Origin: Veronia pacifica
GTDB lineage: Bacteria; Pseudomonadota; Gammaproteobacteria; Enterobacterales; Vibrionaceae
Reading direction: 5' to 3'
DNA length: 64,000 nucleotides
Assembly: GCF_001707825.1 (NCBI RefSeq)
Contig: NZ_LYBM01000011.1
Span: 1 to 64,000, forward strand
The notes beneath the pieces are model-generated. The model ran no database searches. It worked only from the letters and a program-made list of their open reading frames with translations, and was not told the origin of the DNA. Positions 26,021 to 34,611 of this stretch are shown piece after piece; position 1 is the first letter of the stretch; every line of letters begins with the position of its first letter. The position numbers were made by a program, and so were the translations under genes.

Positions 26021-26659
26021 ATGACCACGCTTCTACTCGCCGATGATCATGTATTGCTTCAGGATGGACTGATAGAACGCTTATCGAAACAACCTCGGTT
26101 CTCAATTGTCGGAACAGCAAATGATGGCGATCAGGCAGTGCAACTGGCAGAGGAATTGAGGCCGGATATTTTACTGACGGATATTTCAATGCCAAAGAAA
26201 AATGGCCTGGATGTGCTGAATGAGGTAAGTGAAATTGCACCTGAAGTAAAAGTGGTCATTCTGAGTATGCATAACAATAGTGAGTACGTTCTCACTGCAA
26301 TGCGCTCAGGAGCAAAAGGTTACGTGTTAAAAGATGTGTCCTCTCAGGAGCTCGTCAACGCGCTCAATGTGATCGCTGACGGTGGGACGTATTTCAGTGC
26401 AAAGGCATCAGAGACACTGATGCAAGGTGTGAAGTACGAGGAAAAGAAATACACCGGTGATAAGACACCGACACCAAGAGAAAAGGATGTACTACTACTC
26501 ATTGCCAATGGCGCCTGTAATAAAACAATTGCAAATCAATTGGATATCAGTGTCCGAACAGTAGAAACGCATCGACTCAGAGTCAAGAAGAAACTCGGGA
26601 TCAGTTCGACGGCAGGGCTTGTAAAGTATGCCTTTGATCAAGGATGGGTAAGTCAGTAA
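26021..26659 (+). CDS. NarL/FixJ-type response regulator
   Basis: 212 aa from ATG 26021 (AAGGGA seven bases upstream; ATG 26000 also possible). The receiver domain has the acidic pair DD in LLLADDHV, the phospho-acceptor Asp in LLTDISMP near residue 54 and the Lys in YVLKDVS. The C-terminal LuxR HTH is typical (TPREKDVLLLIANGACNKTIANQLDISVRTVETHRLRVKKKLG). No histidine kinase gene is next to it, so its sensor is elsewhere. The next gene on the same strand is an RCC1-repeat lipoprotein. Confidence 0.85.
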   Translation: MTTLLLADDHVLLQDGLIERLSKQPRFSIVGTANDGDQAVQLAEELRPDILLTDISMPKKNGLDVLNEVSEIAPEVKVVILSMHNNSEYVLTAMRSGAKGYVLKDVSSQELVNALNVIADGGTYFSAKASETLMQGVKYEEKKYTGDKTPTPREKDVLLLIANGACNKTIANQLDISVRTVETHRLRVKKKLGISSTAGLVKYAFDQGWVSQ

Positions 26660-26876
26660 TTTATACCCGTCCTGTTAAAGTGATTATCGTTTTTCAAACA
26701 TAGTCACTAAACACAACCTGATGGCTTTACGTCTTTATCCTCAAGTTTGTATTTCAGTGCAGTTCATCAAATAAATTTAGTTTGGATCGCACGCTTTTTG
26801 AACGAATTTTGTGCGGTAAGTCACCTGACATAACCTATATCCAGTTTCATGTACAAAAAACTAAGGGATATAGTCA

Positions 26877-28583
26877 ATGCGAAACAATAAAAGACTGGTT
26901 TTACCTTTTCTCATTTCAATTATTCTGGCTTCAGGGTGTGGCTCAGGTTCATCTTCAGGCTCAGGTTCTTCATCAGGCTCAGGTTCAACTCCTCCTTCAG
27001 ACAGTCAAGCTGAAACCCTCGATATCAAGTTAAACGGTAGTTTTGGAAGCTTTGGTAACGATGATCCAACATTTGCCTCAGTGGTCTGTAATGGCTGTGA
27101 TTCATCAAAAACCATATATAAGTGGACGTTGGACGATAACCAAAATGGTATTTTCGGTGACTCGGGAGATAGAGTATTTGAGAAAGAGACTCTTCATTTC
27201 TCAGAGGAACTGTCTAATAAACCACTCAAAGGTGATGCCCGCCTTGAGGTGACAGTATTCGGTTCATCAGATGGGGCAGGTTCAACACAGCTTTTTGAAT
27301 TACAGCGTAATGGTGTTCGAAAAGTCTTTTCGAGTGCAGGCGCTTTTACTGCACTCAAACAAGATGGCACTGTGGTTTCATGGGGTGATCCGGAAAGAGG
27401 TGGTGATTCTTCATCGCTAGTATTGAGTAAAGATAATCCGATTGTTGACATATTTTCATCCGATGAAGCTTTTGCCGCTTTGAGAAAAGATGGCACAGTC
27501 ATTTCGTGGGGCTCCAACTGGAGTGGTAATTCGTCACGGGTCATATTTAGTGCTGATAATCCGGTAAAAAATATATATTCAACCCACGATGCTTTTGCGG
27601 CCGTAAGGGACGATGGATCGTTAATTTCATGGGGCTCCAGAACTCATGGTGGTGAGGCTCCAAATGACCTTTCACAAGTTACAGAGGAGGGGAAAGAAGT
27701 CGTCGATGTCGTATCGAATTACTACGCCTTCTATGCCCGACAAGCAGATGGAACGGTCACCACTTGGGGCAATTACATTGATGGTCATCCACCGTTAGAA
27801 AATGTGACTAAAGTTGTCTCGACCCGTGCGAGTTTTGCAGCCTTGACTGAAGACAATACCGTTATTGCCTGGGGTAATACCTTTACTGGAGGTGAAATTG
27901 GTCCGGGTGTATTTAGCGAGCAAGATGAGGTTGTAGATATTGTCCCTTCAGGTTCAGCATTTGCTGCACAACTAAGTGACAATACGGTTGTCACCTGGGG
28001 AGAAGAATCGGGAGGTAATCAACCCGGTGGTTTAGAGCGAGCAATGGAGCGCCTGACAGGCTCGATAACCAACATTTATGGCAATGATAACGGGTTCGCA
28101 ATACTTCAGGATAACGGCTCTGTGGTTTCTTGGTATGGACACAGTGCAAGCCCGCAATATGCGATATTTTATGAAGTTGACGATATCAGTAGGGTGTTTA
28201 GCAACAATAAATGGTTTGCGGCACTCCGGAAAGACGGAACAGTCGTTGAATGGTTTAACGACGCTGACAGTTCAGAAATACCTGAGTCGTTAAATAGTAA
28301 TGTTGAGAATAACCCTGTTGTTGATATTTTTTCGAATTCGTCAGCGTTTGCAGCGTTGACAAGCGATGGCACCGTTGAGGCATGGGGACTGACAGGAGCC
28401 AACACCGACAAGATAACATTTGACCCAGCCAACCCGGTCGTTGACATTGTACCCGGTATGTTTGTTTTTGCTGCGCTGCGAGAAGATGGCACAGTCGTGA
28501 CGTGGGGAGATGAGAAGACCGGCGGTGATATTAGCAATGTTGATTTCGGCTATGGCTTTACCGTTAAACAGGTGACAGATTAA
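26877..28583 (+). CDS. RCC1-like repeat lipoprotein
   Basis: 568 aa. The signal ends in the lipobox LASGC (Cys near residue 21), followed by a Gly/Ser-rich linker, so the protein is anchored at a membrane. A 100-residue N-terminal domain has NGCDSSKTIYKWTLDDNQNG. From about residue 150 come ten or so RCC1-type units of 30-45 residues with the motif FAAL(R/K)xDGTVxxWG, which should form a beta-propeller. The ligand is unknown. Its likely regulator (the orphan NarL-type protein) precedes it. A terminator follows. Confidence 0.75.
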   Translation: MRNNKRLVLPFLISIILASGCGSGSSSGSGSSSGSGSTPPSDSQAETLDIKLNGSFGSFGNDDPTFASVVCNGCDSSKTIYKWTLDDNQNGIFGDSGDRVFEKETLHFSEELSNKPLKGDARLEVTVFGSSDGAGSTQLFELQRNGVRKVFSSAGAFTALKQDGTVVSWGDPERGGDSSSLVLSKDNPIVDIFSSDEAFAALRKDGTVISWGSNWSGNSSRVIFSADNPVKNIYSTHDAFAAVRDDGSLISWGSRTHGGEAPNDLSQVTEEGKEVVDVVSNYYAFYARQADGTVTTWGNYIDGHPPLENVTKVVSTRASFAALTEDNTVIAWGNTFTGGEIGPGVFSEQDEVVDIVPSGSAFAAQLSDNTVVTWGEESGGNQPGGLERAMERLTGSITNIYGNDNGFAILQDNGSVVSWYGHSASPQYAIFYEVDDISRVFSNNKWFAALRKDGTVVEWFNDADSSEIPESLNSNVENNPVVDIFSNSSAFAALTSDGTVEAWGLTGANTDKITFDPANPVVDIVPGMFVFAALREDGTVVTWGDEKTGGDISNVDFGYGFTVKQVTD

Positions 28584-28615
28584 CCCCTGATACAGATCGT
28601 TAAGACTGCTTATAC

Positions 28616-28647
28616 AAAAAAAGGTCGTGTGTTCACGGCCTTTTTTA
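28616..28647 (+). terminator. Rho-independent terminator
   Basis: AAAAAGG/CCTTTTT with an inner GTG-CAC pair, followed by TTTATC. It serves the RCC1-repeat gene and, with its A-run, perhaps the convergent GNAT gene. Confidence 0.75.
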
Positions 28648-28671
28648 TCTTGAGCAGTGAAGACGCCTAGC

Positions 28672-28735
28672 CAACTCTGCCAGCCGCCCCGCTGGTTTTT
28701 ATAATGGCGTCGGCTTACGGTCTTGTTAGCATTAA
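28672..28735 (-). repeat. attC-like site after GNAT
   Basis: Minus-strand sense: starts TAATGCTAACAAGACCG at the GNAT stop, ends GCAGAGTTGGCTAGGCG, with an internal dyad (CCAGC/GCTGG). About 64 bp. The left box (TGCTAAC) is good, but the right box is not a perfect GTTRRRY. Confidence 0.4.
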
Positions 28736-29169
28736 AACTCATGGGTCATCAGTAGATTTTCTTCATGCCCGTGGTAACCATATTTAAGGTAGAAGTCTTT
28801 GGCGAATGTTGTTTTGTCGGTCAGAAGAAAGAAACACGTTATGTTGTCTTTCTTCGCTTGTGACTTCAGCTCATCCATTAGAGCCACTCCCACGCCTTTT
28901 CGCTGTTCATTACCACTCACAAAAACTTCAACTATTTCAAGCTCAAGTTCGCCTTTAAAGCTTCCAATTCTGGAAAAAACCGCCCCAACTAGACCATTTT
29001 CATTTTCAGCAACATAGCCATAAAATCGATAGGATTTAAAAATAAATTCCAAGCGTTCATAAGCCCACGCTTTAGTCCAGTCATCATTCCACGGCTCTGC
29101 ATTAAAAACAGACACGTATAAATCCGCTAGATAGTCTAAATCCTTCTCTTCAATTTTTCTGATGTTCAC
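28732..29169 (-). CDS. GNAT family N-acetyltransferase
   Basis: 145 aa. A short GNAT with the acetyl-CoA loop in VSGNEQRKGVGVALM near residue 90 and the C-terminal DFYLKYGYHGHEENLLM. The N-terminal acceptor side (FNAEPWNDDWTKAWAYERLEFIF) resembles aminoglycoside- or small-molecule-modifying GNATs, but no substrate can be given. It is the first gene of the second minus-strand cassette-like array. Confidence 0.75.
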   Translation of the reverse strand: MNIRKIEEKDLDYLADLYVSVFNAEPWNDDWTKAWAYERLEFIFKSYRFYGYVAENENGLVGAVFSRIGSFKGELELEIVEVFVSGNEQRKGVGVALMDELKSQAKKDNITCFFLLTDKTTFAKDFYLKYGYHGHEENLLMTHEF

Positions 29170-29531
29170 TATTTTTAATCCAAAGTCATTTTTAATCTAA
29201 AGTGGGAAACCTTGAAACAGCTTGATTGCTAATGTCGCCTCAAGCAGTGAGTAACTGGTGACTGTGCTGATAAGCGAAGCAGAACCGAGCTAACTGATAC
29301 GAATCAGACGTTAAGGCTTTGGCATTCACCTATAAGATGACAGCAATTCATCTGTATACCCATGACTGATAACTTCAATTTTTAACTGAATGCGTAAATT
29401 GCAAAAAAAATTACAAAACATAAGGTTAGGAGCCATATAAACAGTACTCTTTCTTAAGTTCAACAAAGGGTTGGCGTTTTTAGAGTGAGTGCAATCCGCT
29501 AAAGAACAGCGAGTTGAACGAAAGTGGGGTA
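29170..29531 (-). repeat. Intercassette gap with attC-like hairpin
   Basis: About 360 bp before the GNAT. Around 29286-29318 the minus strand reads CTTAACGTCTGAT-TCGT-ATCAGTTAGC, a hairpin whose ends look like attC TTAAC and GTTAGCT. The remainder has no gene. Confidence 0.35.
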
Positions 29532-29768
29532 ATGGTGTTTGATATCGTAACGCCAGAGCAATCCGGTATGCAGTCAGAAGAAACCCTGCATGGTGATCGG
29601 AGTGAAGCGCACTATTTCATTGATAAGTAGAAAACACACCCAACAAACGGTGTTTATCTGATTGATATTGATGGCAGCCTGTCAATCAACAAGATCCAAC
29701 TTCTACCGGGAAAACTGATGATTGATTTCAATGGCAAACGTCTAGAGCTGGCCGAGAGTGATATCTAA
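29532..29768 (+). pseudogene. Remnant of an S24-type phage repressor
   Basis: The frame from ATG 29532 is interrupted by TAG 29628-29630 and ends at TAA 29766-29768. After the stop it reads NGVYLIDIDGSLSINKIQLLPG, which matches the last beta strands of LexA/CI-type S24 repressors (VYxLxxDGxLxIKRIQxLPG). The first 32 residues are less recognisable, and the HTH region is missing. A small fossil on the strand opposite to the array. Confidence 0.45.
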
Positions 29769-29811
29769 GATTTGAGCCGTGTAGCTATGTCGATGAATAA
29801 AGAGTGATAAA

Positions 29812-29838
29812 AGAAAACCCCGTGAAGGGGTTTTTGGG
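29812..29838. terminator. Bidirectional terminator
   Basis: AAAACCCC and GGGGTTTT pair around a 5-base loop (GTGAA), with A-run and T-run on the two sides. It ends the repressor remnant on + and the lipoprotein gene at 29921 on -. Confidence 0.75.
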
Positions 29839-29847
29839 TGATGCCCA

Positions 29848-29920
29848 AAGCGGCGGCGAGCGTCAGCGAGTCCAGCCCATGAGTCTTTTGCGTGGGCGAT
29901 GCTGCCTTTGCTTGTTATGT
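29848..29920 (-). repeat. attC-like site after lipoprotein gene
   Basis: Minus-strand sense: begins ACATAACAAGCAAAGGCAGC directly after the TAA of the lipoprotein gene and ends CGCCGCTTTGGGC. The arms AAAGGCAGC.ATCGCCCA and TGGGC.GCCGCTTT pair imperfectly around a spacer. A CATAACAA start at the stop codon is the usual position of an integron attC site. Confidence 0.5.
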
Positions 29921-30274
29921 TTATTTGGTTGCAGACCATGTAACGTTGCTTTCCCTAATGCCAAGACCCTGTTTGAACTTGACAGGAAACTCTAAGCTAG
30001 GTTTGCCAGTCCAGCCACGTTCTAAATAGAGATTGTAACCATCACCATTCTGCTCGTATCGAACGGCTGAAAGCCATATTCCATCCCAATCCCCTAAGAA
30101 CTCTAAATCTTTAAGGCGTTTGGGATATACACCGTTTCTGAGTTTATGAAGCTCAATTATTGACACCGCGGAAACGAAGTTTTGTGTTCCAAACTGTTCA
30201 TCCGCGCCTGGTACTTCAAAGTCACATCCGCTCAGGAATCCAATAAGTAAGATAGTCGAAATTATTTTTTTCAT
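29921..30274 (-). CDS. Small lipoprotein, unknown function
   Basis: 117 aa. The signal ends in the lipobox FLSGC (Cys near residue 17). The mature part includes QNFVSAVSIIELHKLRNGVYPKRLKDL, which recalls the DNGxYP turn of pseudopilin-like proteins but is too short to assign. Its leader carries repeat copy D. It is one of four small lipoproteins in this array. Confidence 0.6.
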   Translation of the reverse strand: MKKIISTILLIGFLSGCDFEVPGADEQFGTQNFVSAVSIIELHKLRNGVYPKRLKDLEFLGDWDGIWLSAVRYEQNGDGYNLYLERGWTGKPSLEFPVKFKQGLGIRESNVTWSATK

Positions 30275-30303
30275 TAATTAGAAAACCTTAGTCAGATTTG
30301 GAA

Positions 30304-30632
30304 CATAACAGTGTTATATACCCCACAGTGTCCAATATAGTTCCTAGGATTTGTCCGATATCATTCATGGGTGAAATTTGCGATCGTCTGCACGCCGCGA
30401 ACCCTCTAGCGTGGAGAGAATTGTCCAAAATCCTGCCTAGGTACTTTTGCTTTTAAAGTGAGTAGGTTTAGAGAGAAAATTTGCAGCGTGCAGCGAAGTG
30501 ATTTCTATTCTCTTTTATCGGTTGCGAGTGTGTGAAAGGTTTGGGTACCAAAGGCTAAAAGTAGGTGGCCCCCATGCGAGAGGGCGTGCGGTACGATTCA
30601 ATAATTTGTCCGAGTGAAATTTCCTTGTTATG
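30304..30632 (-). repeat. Long intercassette repeat (copy D)
   Basis: 329 bp between two lipoprotein genes. In the minus-strand sense it begins CATAACA at the upstream stop and ends TGTTATG before the next start, so its ends are inverted repeats. In between: a GC-rich hairpin, CTTTTAGCCTTTGGTACCCAAACC, CACACACTCGCAACCGATAA, CTAGGCAGGATT, then GCGTGCAGACGATCGCAAATTTC and TATATTGGACACTGTGGGGTATATAAC. Parts recur upstream of at least seven other genes. Confidence 0.65.
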
Positions 30633-31298
30633 TTACTTTTTAAAGCTCGCATACATTAATGCTGTAAACATATGATTTTTTGGTTGCAACATCTGCTCTA
30701 AGCCATATGCGGGAATAGTGATCTTAAATTTGCCACCATTGGTGTCATAGCTGCCCATTTGAACGGGTTTGCTATCGAGATATGCCCCTACAACTGTGAA
30801 AGACATTGGCTTTCCTTCAGGGTCTACTACCAATGACATCACTATATCGCTAGCATTAATATACACATTAGATTCAATCAGTTTATTAATTGATCCTCTA
30901 AGCTTTGGCGGAATATAAACGCTTAAATTTCTACCACCGGATTCATTTGAGAAAAATGCTAGATTTATAACCTGGTCATCCGCAGACTTACCATCTTTTA
31001 CATTATCGATATTGGCAGGAAGCTTAAATAAAGCATACGAATTAAATCCGTCTTTTTTACATTCAACATACTCAGCCCCTTTGAACACGTAAGGAATTTT
31101 CTTCTGGAGCTTAAAAATATCATCACTCGGCATATCCGTGCCTCGTTCAGTGCAACTTGTTACTTCCATTGCCATGGTGCCAACTATCTGAACTGACTTT
31201 TCTTTCTTGTCAAAGTCACTTAATTTAAGCGGCATTTCGATTTCTGCTTTGCAGCCTACAAGAAAAATAGGCAAAGCCCAAAAAAGTATTCTTTTCAT
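30633..31298 (-). CDS. Lipoprotein, unknown function
   Basis: 221 aa. The signal ends in the lipobox FLVGC (Cys near residue 16). The mature protein is mixed, with two Cys (SCTERG and VECKKDG) that may form a disulphide, and a beta-rich second half (YIPPKLRGSINKLIESNVYINASDIVMSLVVD). I do not recognise the family. Its leader holds repeat copy E. Confidence 0.6.
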   Translation of the reverse strand: MKRILFWALPIFLVGCKAEIEMPLKLSDFDKKEKSVQIVGTMAMEVTSCTERGTDMPSDDIFKLQKKIPYVFKGAEYVECKKDGFNSYALFKLPANIDNVKDGKSADDQVINLAFFSNESGGRNLSVYIPPKLRGSINKLIESNVYINASDIVMSLVVDPEGKPMSFTVVGAYLDSKPVQMGSYDTNGGKFKITIPAYGLEQMLQPKNHMFTALMYASFKK

Positions 31299-31351
31299 TA
31301 TTACATTCCTTATATTTGGTCACTAATTACGAAAGACACTGAGCCTCCAAG

Positions 31352-31712
31352 TAACATAGAAGTGTTATATACCCCAATGTCTCCAATATAATTTCCACGA
31401 TCTTTCCAAAATAATTCATGGATAAAAATCTGACATCGTCTTTACGCCCCGAATCCACTCACGTGTAGAGTCTTGCCCTAAAATATGCGCGGGGAAAACA
31501 CCAAAATGGGCCATATTGATTACATTGGTTGTAGCATACCAAACTGGGCATAAGGCGAGAATCTTGCCTAGGTGCGCTCACTCGAAAAGCCACCACCTTT
31601 TGAGGGAAAATTTGCTAAGTGATTTCTGTTCTCTTATATCGGTTGAGAGTGTGTGAAAGGTTTGGTGCAAAAGTTAAAAGCAAATAGCCCCCGCGATGAC
31701 GGGGGATAGGGT
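31352..31712 (-). repeat. Long intercassette repeat (copy E)
   Basis: About 360 bp. Minus-strand sense: hairpin CCCCCG..CGGGGG, then GCTATTTGCTTTTAACTTTTGCACCAAACC, CACACACTCTCAACCGATA, CCAGTTTGGTATGCTACAACC, GGCGTAAAGACGATG and TATATTGGAGACATTGGGGTATATAACAC. The order matches copies D and F. Confidence 0.65.
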
Positions 31713-31718
31713 TTAGCA

Positions 31719-32045
31719 TTACCCTCTATTTTTCATTTTGGCTTTTATTTCGTCAGCCAATGCGAAGATTTCTTCAGCTGTCATTCCATTGAGTTTTTCA
31801 CCTACTTTGGCTCTTGCTTGTTCAGGTGACTCACCAGTACCAAAGCTGGACATCGTTCCAACAACATAAATTTGCTTAATTGAGTTCTTGAATTTTGTTT
31901 TTTCTTCTTGAGAAAGCTGAGTCATGATTTCTTGAATAGATGCTTTCATCGCTTTATCAGATGAAGTATCCAGTGTTGGTTCTCCACATGCAGTGAGTAG
32001 AGTGACCATGGCGCCAAAAGCTAATGTTTTTAAAATTTTTTTCAT
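31719..32045 (-). CDS. Small lipoprotein, DUF6694-like
   Basis: 108 aa from ATG 32045; the open frame extends to 32099, but MKKILKTLAFGAMVTLLTAC (lipobox LLTAC, Cys at 20) is a textbook signal. The mature part, DKAMKASIQEIMTQLSQEEKTKFKNSIKQIY followed by NGMTAEEIFALADEIKAK, fits the DUF6694 lipoprotein pattern from memory. All-helical, role unknown. Confidence 0.6.
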   Translation of the reverse strand: MKKILKTLAFGAMVTLLTACGEPTLDTSSDKAMKASIQEIMTQLSQEEKTKFKNSIKQIYVVGTMSSFGTGESPEQARAKVGEKLNGMTAEEIFALADEIKAKMKNRG

Positions 32046-32199
32046 CGGTTGTCCTGAGTTTTTCGCTTGTGAAGAAATGGAAAATATTGACCTAGCCAAT
32101 ATTTTTTTATTAACCCACTTTGCATATCTATTAGAAAGAAAAATGATGGAAAAACTCGAGTGGATTCTACTATTGTCGTTGTCAATGATTGCTGTTTTA

Positions 32200-32275
32200 A
32201 AGATTGTTTTTATTAATTGCGAGTGTATGAAAAGTTTGGGTGCAAAAGGCTAAAAGCAGCTGGCCCTCGCGGGGG
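32200..32275 (-). repeat. Partial intercassette repeat (copy I)
   Basis: Minus-strand sense: a CCCGCGAGGG hairpin, then CTTTTAGCCTTTTGCACCCAAAC and CATACACTCGCAATTAATAAAA. Only the first third of the long repeat is present. Confidence 0.5.
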
Positions 32276-32298
32276 GAATACTAAGAAATCGTTAAAGC

Positions 32299-32688
32299 TT
32301 AAATTGTGCAATCTCCATCATGGATATGGCTCGCTTGGTCAAAATTTCGTAATGAACCTGTAACTAGACCATCGATTAAAGGGAAATGGACGACACCTCC
32401 GTTAACGAATACGCCAAATAGCAGAGCGACGCTAAGTAGTTTGCTTTCGTCACTAAAGTCGGGAATGGCGATGACGTTACAACCTTCTTGGTCTTCGCCG
32501 ATAGAGTCATTTTTGTCTTCTTTGAAAACTGCAATGACTTCTTCGTTTACAAGGTAACTATCATTTTCATGTATTTTAGCTTCAGGGCTTTTGCTAATTA
32601 TGGTGGCTTGATGTGGTATATCATCGAACATTAATGCGCAGCCACTCATAAGAAATATAGGCAGAAGCAAGGTAACAATTTTTCCCAT
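32299..32688 (-). CDS. Small lipoprotein, unknown function
   Basis: 129 aa. The signal ends in the lipobox LMSGC (Cys near residue 17). A hydrophobic stretch in the mature part (LLSVALLFGVFVNGGVVHFPLIDGLV) could be a membrane helix or buried core. Two further Cys. No family recognised. Confidence 0.55.
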   Translation of the reverse strand: MGKIVTLLLPIFLMSGCALMFDDIPHQATIISKSPEAKIHENDSYLVNEEVIAVFKEDKNDSIGEDQEGCNVIAIPDFSDESKLLSVALLFGVFVNGGVVHFPLIDGLVTGSLRNFDQASHIHDGDCTI

Positions 32689-32885
32689 AATGATATTTCC
32701 TGAAATGAGATAACTTATTTTTTCCCTGATAAGTTTTAGTTAAATCAATACGACGATTTATTTACTATTAAATTTGGATGTAGAGTAAATGTTCCATATT
32801 TAAATCTTAGGAATTTTCAACTCAATAGTAAATGTGTAGATATTGAAAGAGATAAGCCTAATTATTTTCGTTTTATATGCTTCAG

Positions 32886-32940
32886 TAGTGAGAATGAATT
32901 GGGTTCAAAAGGCTAAAAGTAAATAGCCCCCGGAGGGGCG
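32886..32940 (-). repeat. Partial intercassette repeat (copy H)
   Basis: Minus-strand sense: CGCCCCTCCGGGGGCTATTTACTTTTAGCCTTTTGAACCCAATTCATTCTC. The hairpin plus T-rich stretch could terminate the YkgJ-type gene at 32974. Sequence beyond it is unrelated AT-rich DNA. Confidence 0.5.
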
Positions 32941-32973
32941 GTGTTTGATGGCTTTGTTCGTTTTTATTCGCAC

Positions 32974-33597
32974 TTATGGATATTTAGCTACAATTTTTTT
33001 GACCAGTTTCAAGGGGGTATTTACGCGATTACTGTTTTGAGTACTTACGAACTCTGGATGTATTCGTATTGCCACAGCCGCTAAAGAAGAGCTTGAAATG
33101 GGGACATAGCCATCAGGAAATAGCTTCTTGTTTTCGTTTAAGAATTTCGCGGCATCATTCACCGCCTTTTGCAGTTTTTTACTCTCGGGTTTATCGTAAC
33201 TGAATTCCCACTCAGCCACTTTTTTAGAGATAGTTGGCCCTTCGTCCCTTGTATCAGCGTCAGACGCCTTTAAGACTCGGCAATCATACTGCCTACAGGT
33301 TTCAGGCCGATATTGATAAATGGTACATGAGCCATTTTTAAACATAGGACAATGACCTTTCTTGTAGTAGCCCAGTAGGTAGTGATGTGGAGGCAGTGAC
33401 GGTGCGGAAAAAAGAAGCTGCTCAGGAATAACCTCAAGTGCGCCAGCATCACTCGGGCGGATCAGTATAAATTTTGAAGAGGTACAACATCCAACACAGC
33501 CATTACAAGGTACATTACCATCACTTTGGCCTTTCATTGTTAAAGTAAAATCACTGATCCACTCGGAGAATTCGCCAGCTTCAATGCGTTTGCTCAT
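32974..33597 (-). CDS. YkgJ-like cysteine cluster protein
   Basis: 207 aa, cytoplasmic. The Cys cluster of the YkgJ/UPF0153 family is present: CNGCVGCC near residues 32-38, then CPMF.. near 95, CTIYQYRPETCRQYDC near 104-120. These Cys probably bind a zinc or iron-sulphur centre. The function is unknown. It is the only cytoplasmic enzyme-like gene in this lipoprotein-rich array, and its leader carries repeat copy F. Confidence 0.75.
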   Translation of the reverse strand: MSKRIEAGEFSEWISDFTLTMKGQSDGNVPCNGCVGCCTSSKFILIRPSDAGALEVIPEQLLFSAPSLPPHHYLLGYYKKGHCPMFKNGSCTIYQYRPETCRQYDCRVLKASDADTRDEGPTISKKVAEWEFSYDKPESKKLQKAVNDAAKFLNENKKLFPDGYVPISSSSLAAVAIRIHPEFVSTQNSNRVNTPLKLVKKIVAKYP

Positions 33598-33631
33598 AAA
33601 CTTCCTTTTTTAATCGCTAACCTGACTAATG

Positions 33632-33998
33632 GCTAACAATGTTGTAAACCTCAAAATGTCCAAAATAATGGCTACGATTTGTCCATGATGATTGGGGGCT
33701 AGACTTTCAATCGTTGGTAAGCCTCATATTTTACTTGGGCTTGCAGGCAATCGGCGAAAATCGGTTTAGTGAAAAAACACCAAACTGAGGGGGATTAATC
33801 ATATTAGGCGAAGCATACCAAACTGGACATGTGGCGAGAATCCTACCCAAGTGCGATCGCTCGTAAAGCCATCACTTCTTGAGAGAAAATTTGCTGAGTG
33901 CATCGAAATGGCCTTCATGACGATTCTCTTTTATCGGTTGCGAGTGTGCGAGAGGTTTGGGTAAAAGGCTAAAAAAAGATATACCCCGCATGAAGGGG
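33632..33998 (-). repeat. Long intercassette repeat (copy F)
   Basis: About 365 bp. Minus-strand sense: hairpin CCCCTTCATGCGGGG, TTTTTTAGCCTTTTACCCAAACC, CGCACACTCGCAACCGATAAAAG, GCAAATTTTCTCTCAAGAAGTG, CCAGTTTGGTATGCTTCGCC and, nearer the gene, GGACAAATCGTAGCCATTATTTTGGACATTTTGAGG and ACATTGTTAGCC. It shares all blocks with copies D and E. Confidence 0.6.
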
Positions 33999-34086
33999 GA
34001 GGGAAAAACGCTTTAGCCAGATCAAAAAATAGTTAATAAAAAGTTAGAACGAACGAGAGCAAGCCTGCTATTTTGCGCCCTTATTT

Positions 34087-34341
34087 TCAGCGTCTGTTTT
34101 GTGGCTGGTCGTTCAATAGCGTGGTTGTGAAAATAGCCACTCTTTCAAGTACCGAAATGCTCCCCGCGCCAAGTTTACAGTCAATAGATACTGTACTTTC
34201 TGTGTCGATCTTTTGAAAAGCTGCAGTGATGAGGCTAGCTGAGAAACCAAGTGCGGCGACAATGTTATTTTCATTGCCATCACCACCTCCACCGCAACCG
34301 CCACGGATATTTCCACCGCTATCGTCAACGTTACTGCTCAA
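34087..34341 (-). CDS. Gly-rich small ORF, uncertain
   Basis: 84 codons opening at TTG 34341 with no good SD. The start is Gly-rich (DSGGNIRGGCGGGGDGNENN) followed by a more hydrophobic helix. An overlapping frame (34113-34328) also opens at a TTG, so coding is in doubt. The array context is the only support. Gly-rich starts occur in some microcin precursors; that is no more than a resemblance. Confidence 0.25.
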   Translation of the reverse strand: MSSNVDDSGGNIRGGCGGGGDGNENNIVAALGFSASLITAAFQKIDTESTVSIDCKLGAGSISVLERVAIFTTTLLNDQPQNRR

Positions 34342-34611
34342 AACTGATATTCGTTTTTAAGCCTCAATGGTTTGAATGCATCGTGCTAAGCGTTGATATG
34401 CCTTATTAGTGACCAAACCTAAAATGACTAGAATTTTATGCATTTTGTTGAGTATGATTTTTTTGAAAAATGAAGGTTCTTTTCGCAAAGTTAATCTTTG
34501 TATATTTTAAATTGTTGATCTTGTTAACTTTATAATTTATCTATTGCCCTGATTTTTCATGGAGGGGATTTTCTCCCTCGAAAAAAACTAAGATAAATGT
34601 ATGGATATTTT

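Noticed and set aside
34113-34328. Alternative frame to the Gly-rich ORF
   Set aside because: It opens at TTG without SD and has a repetitive Val-rich composition; the 34087 frame is only slightly better.
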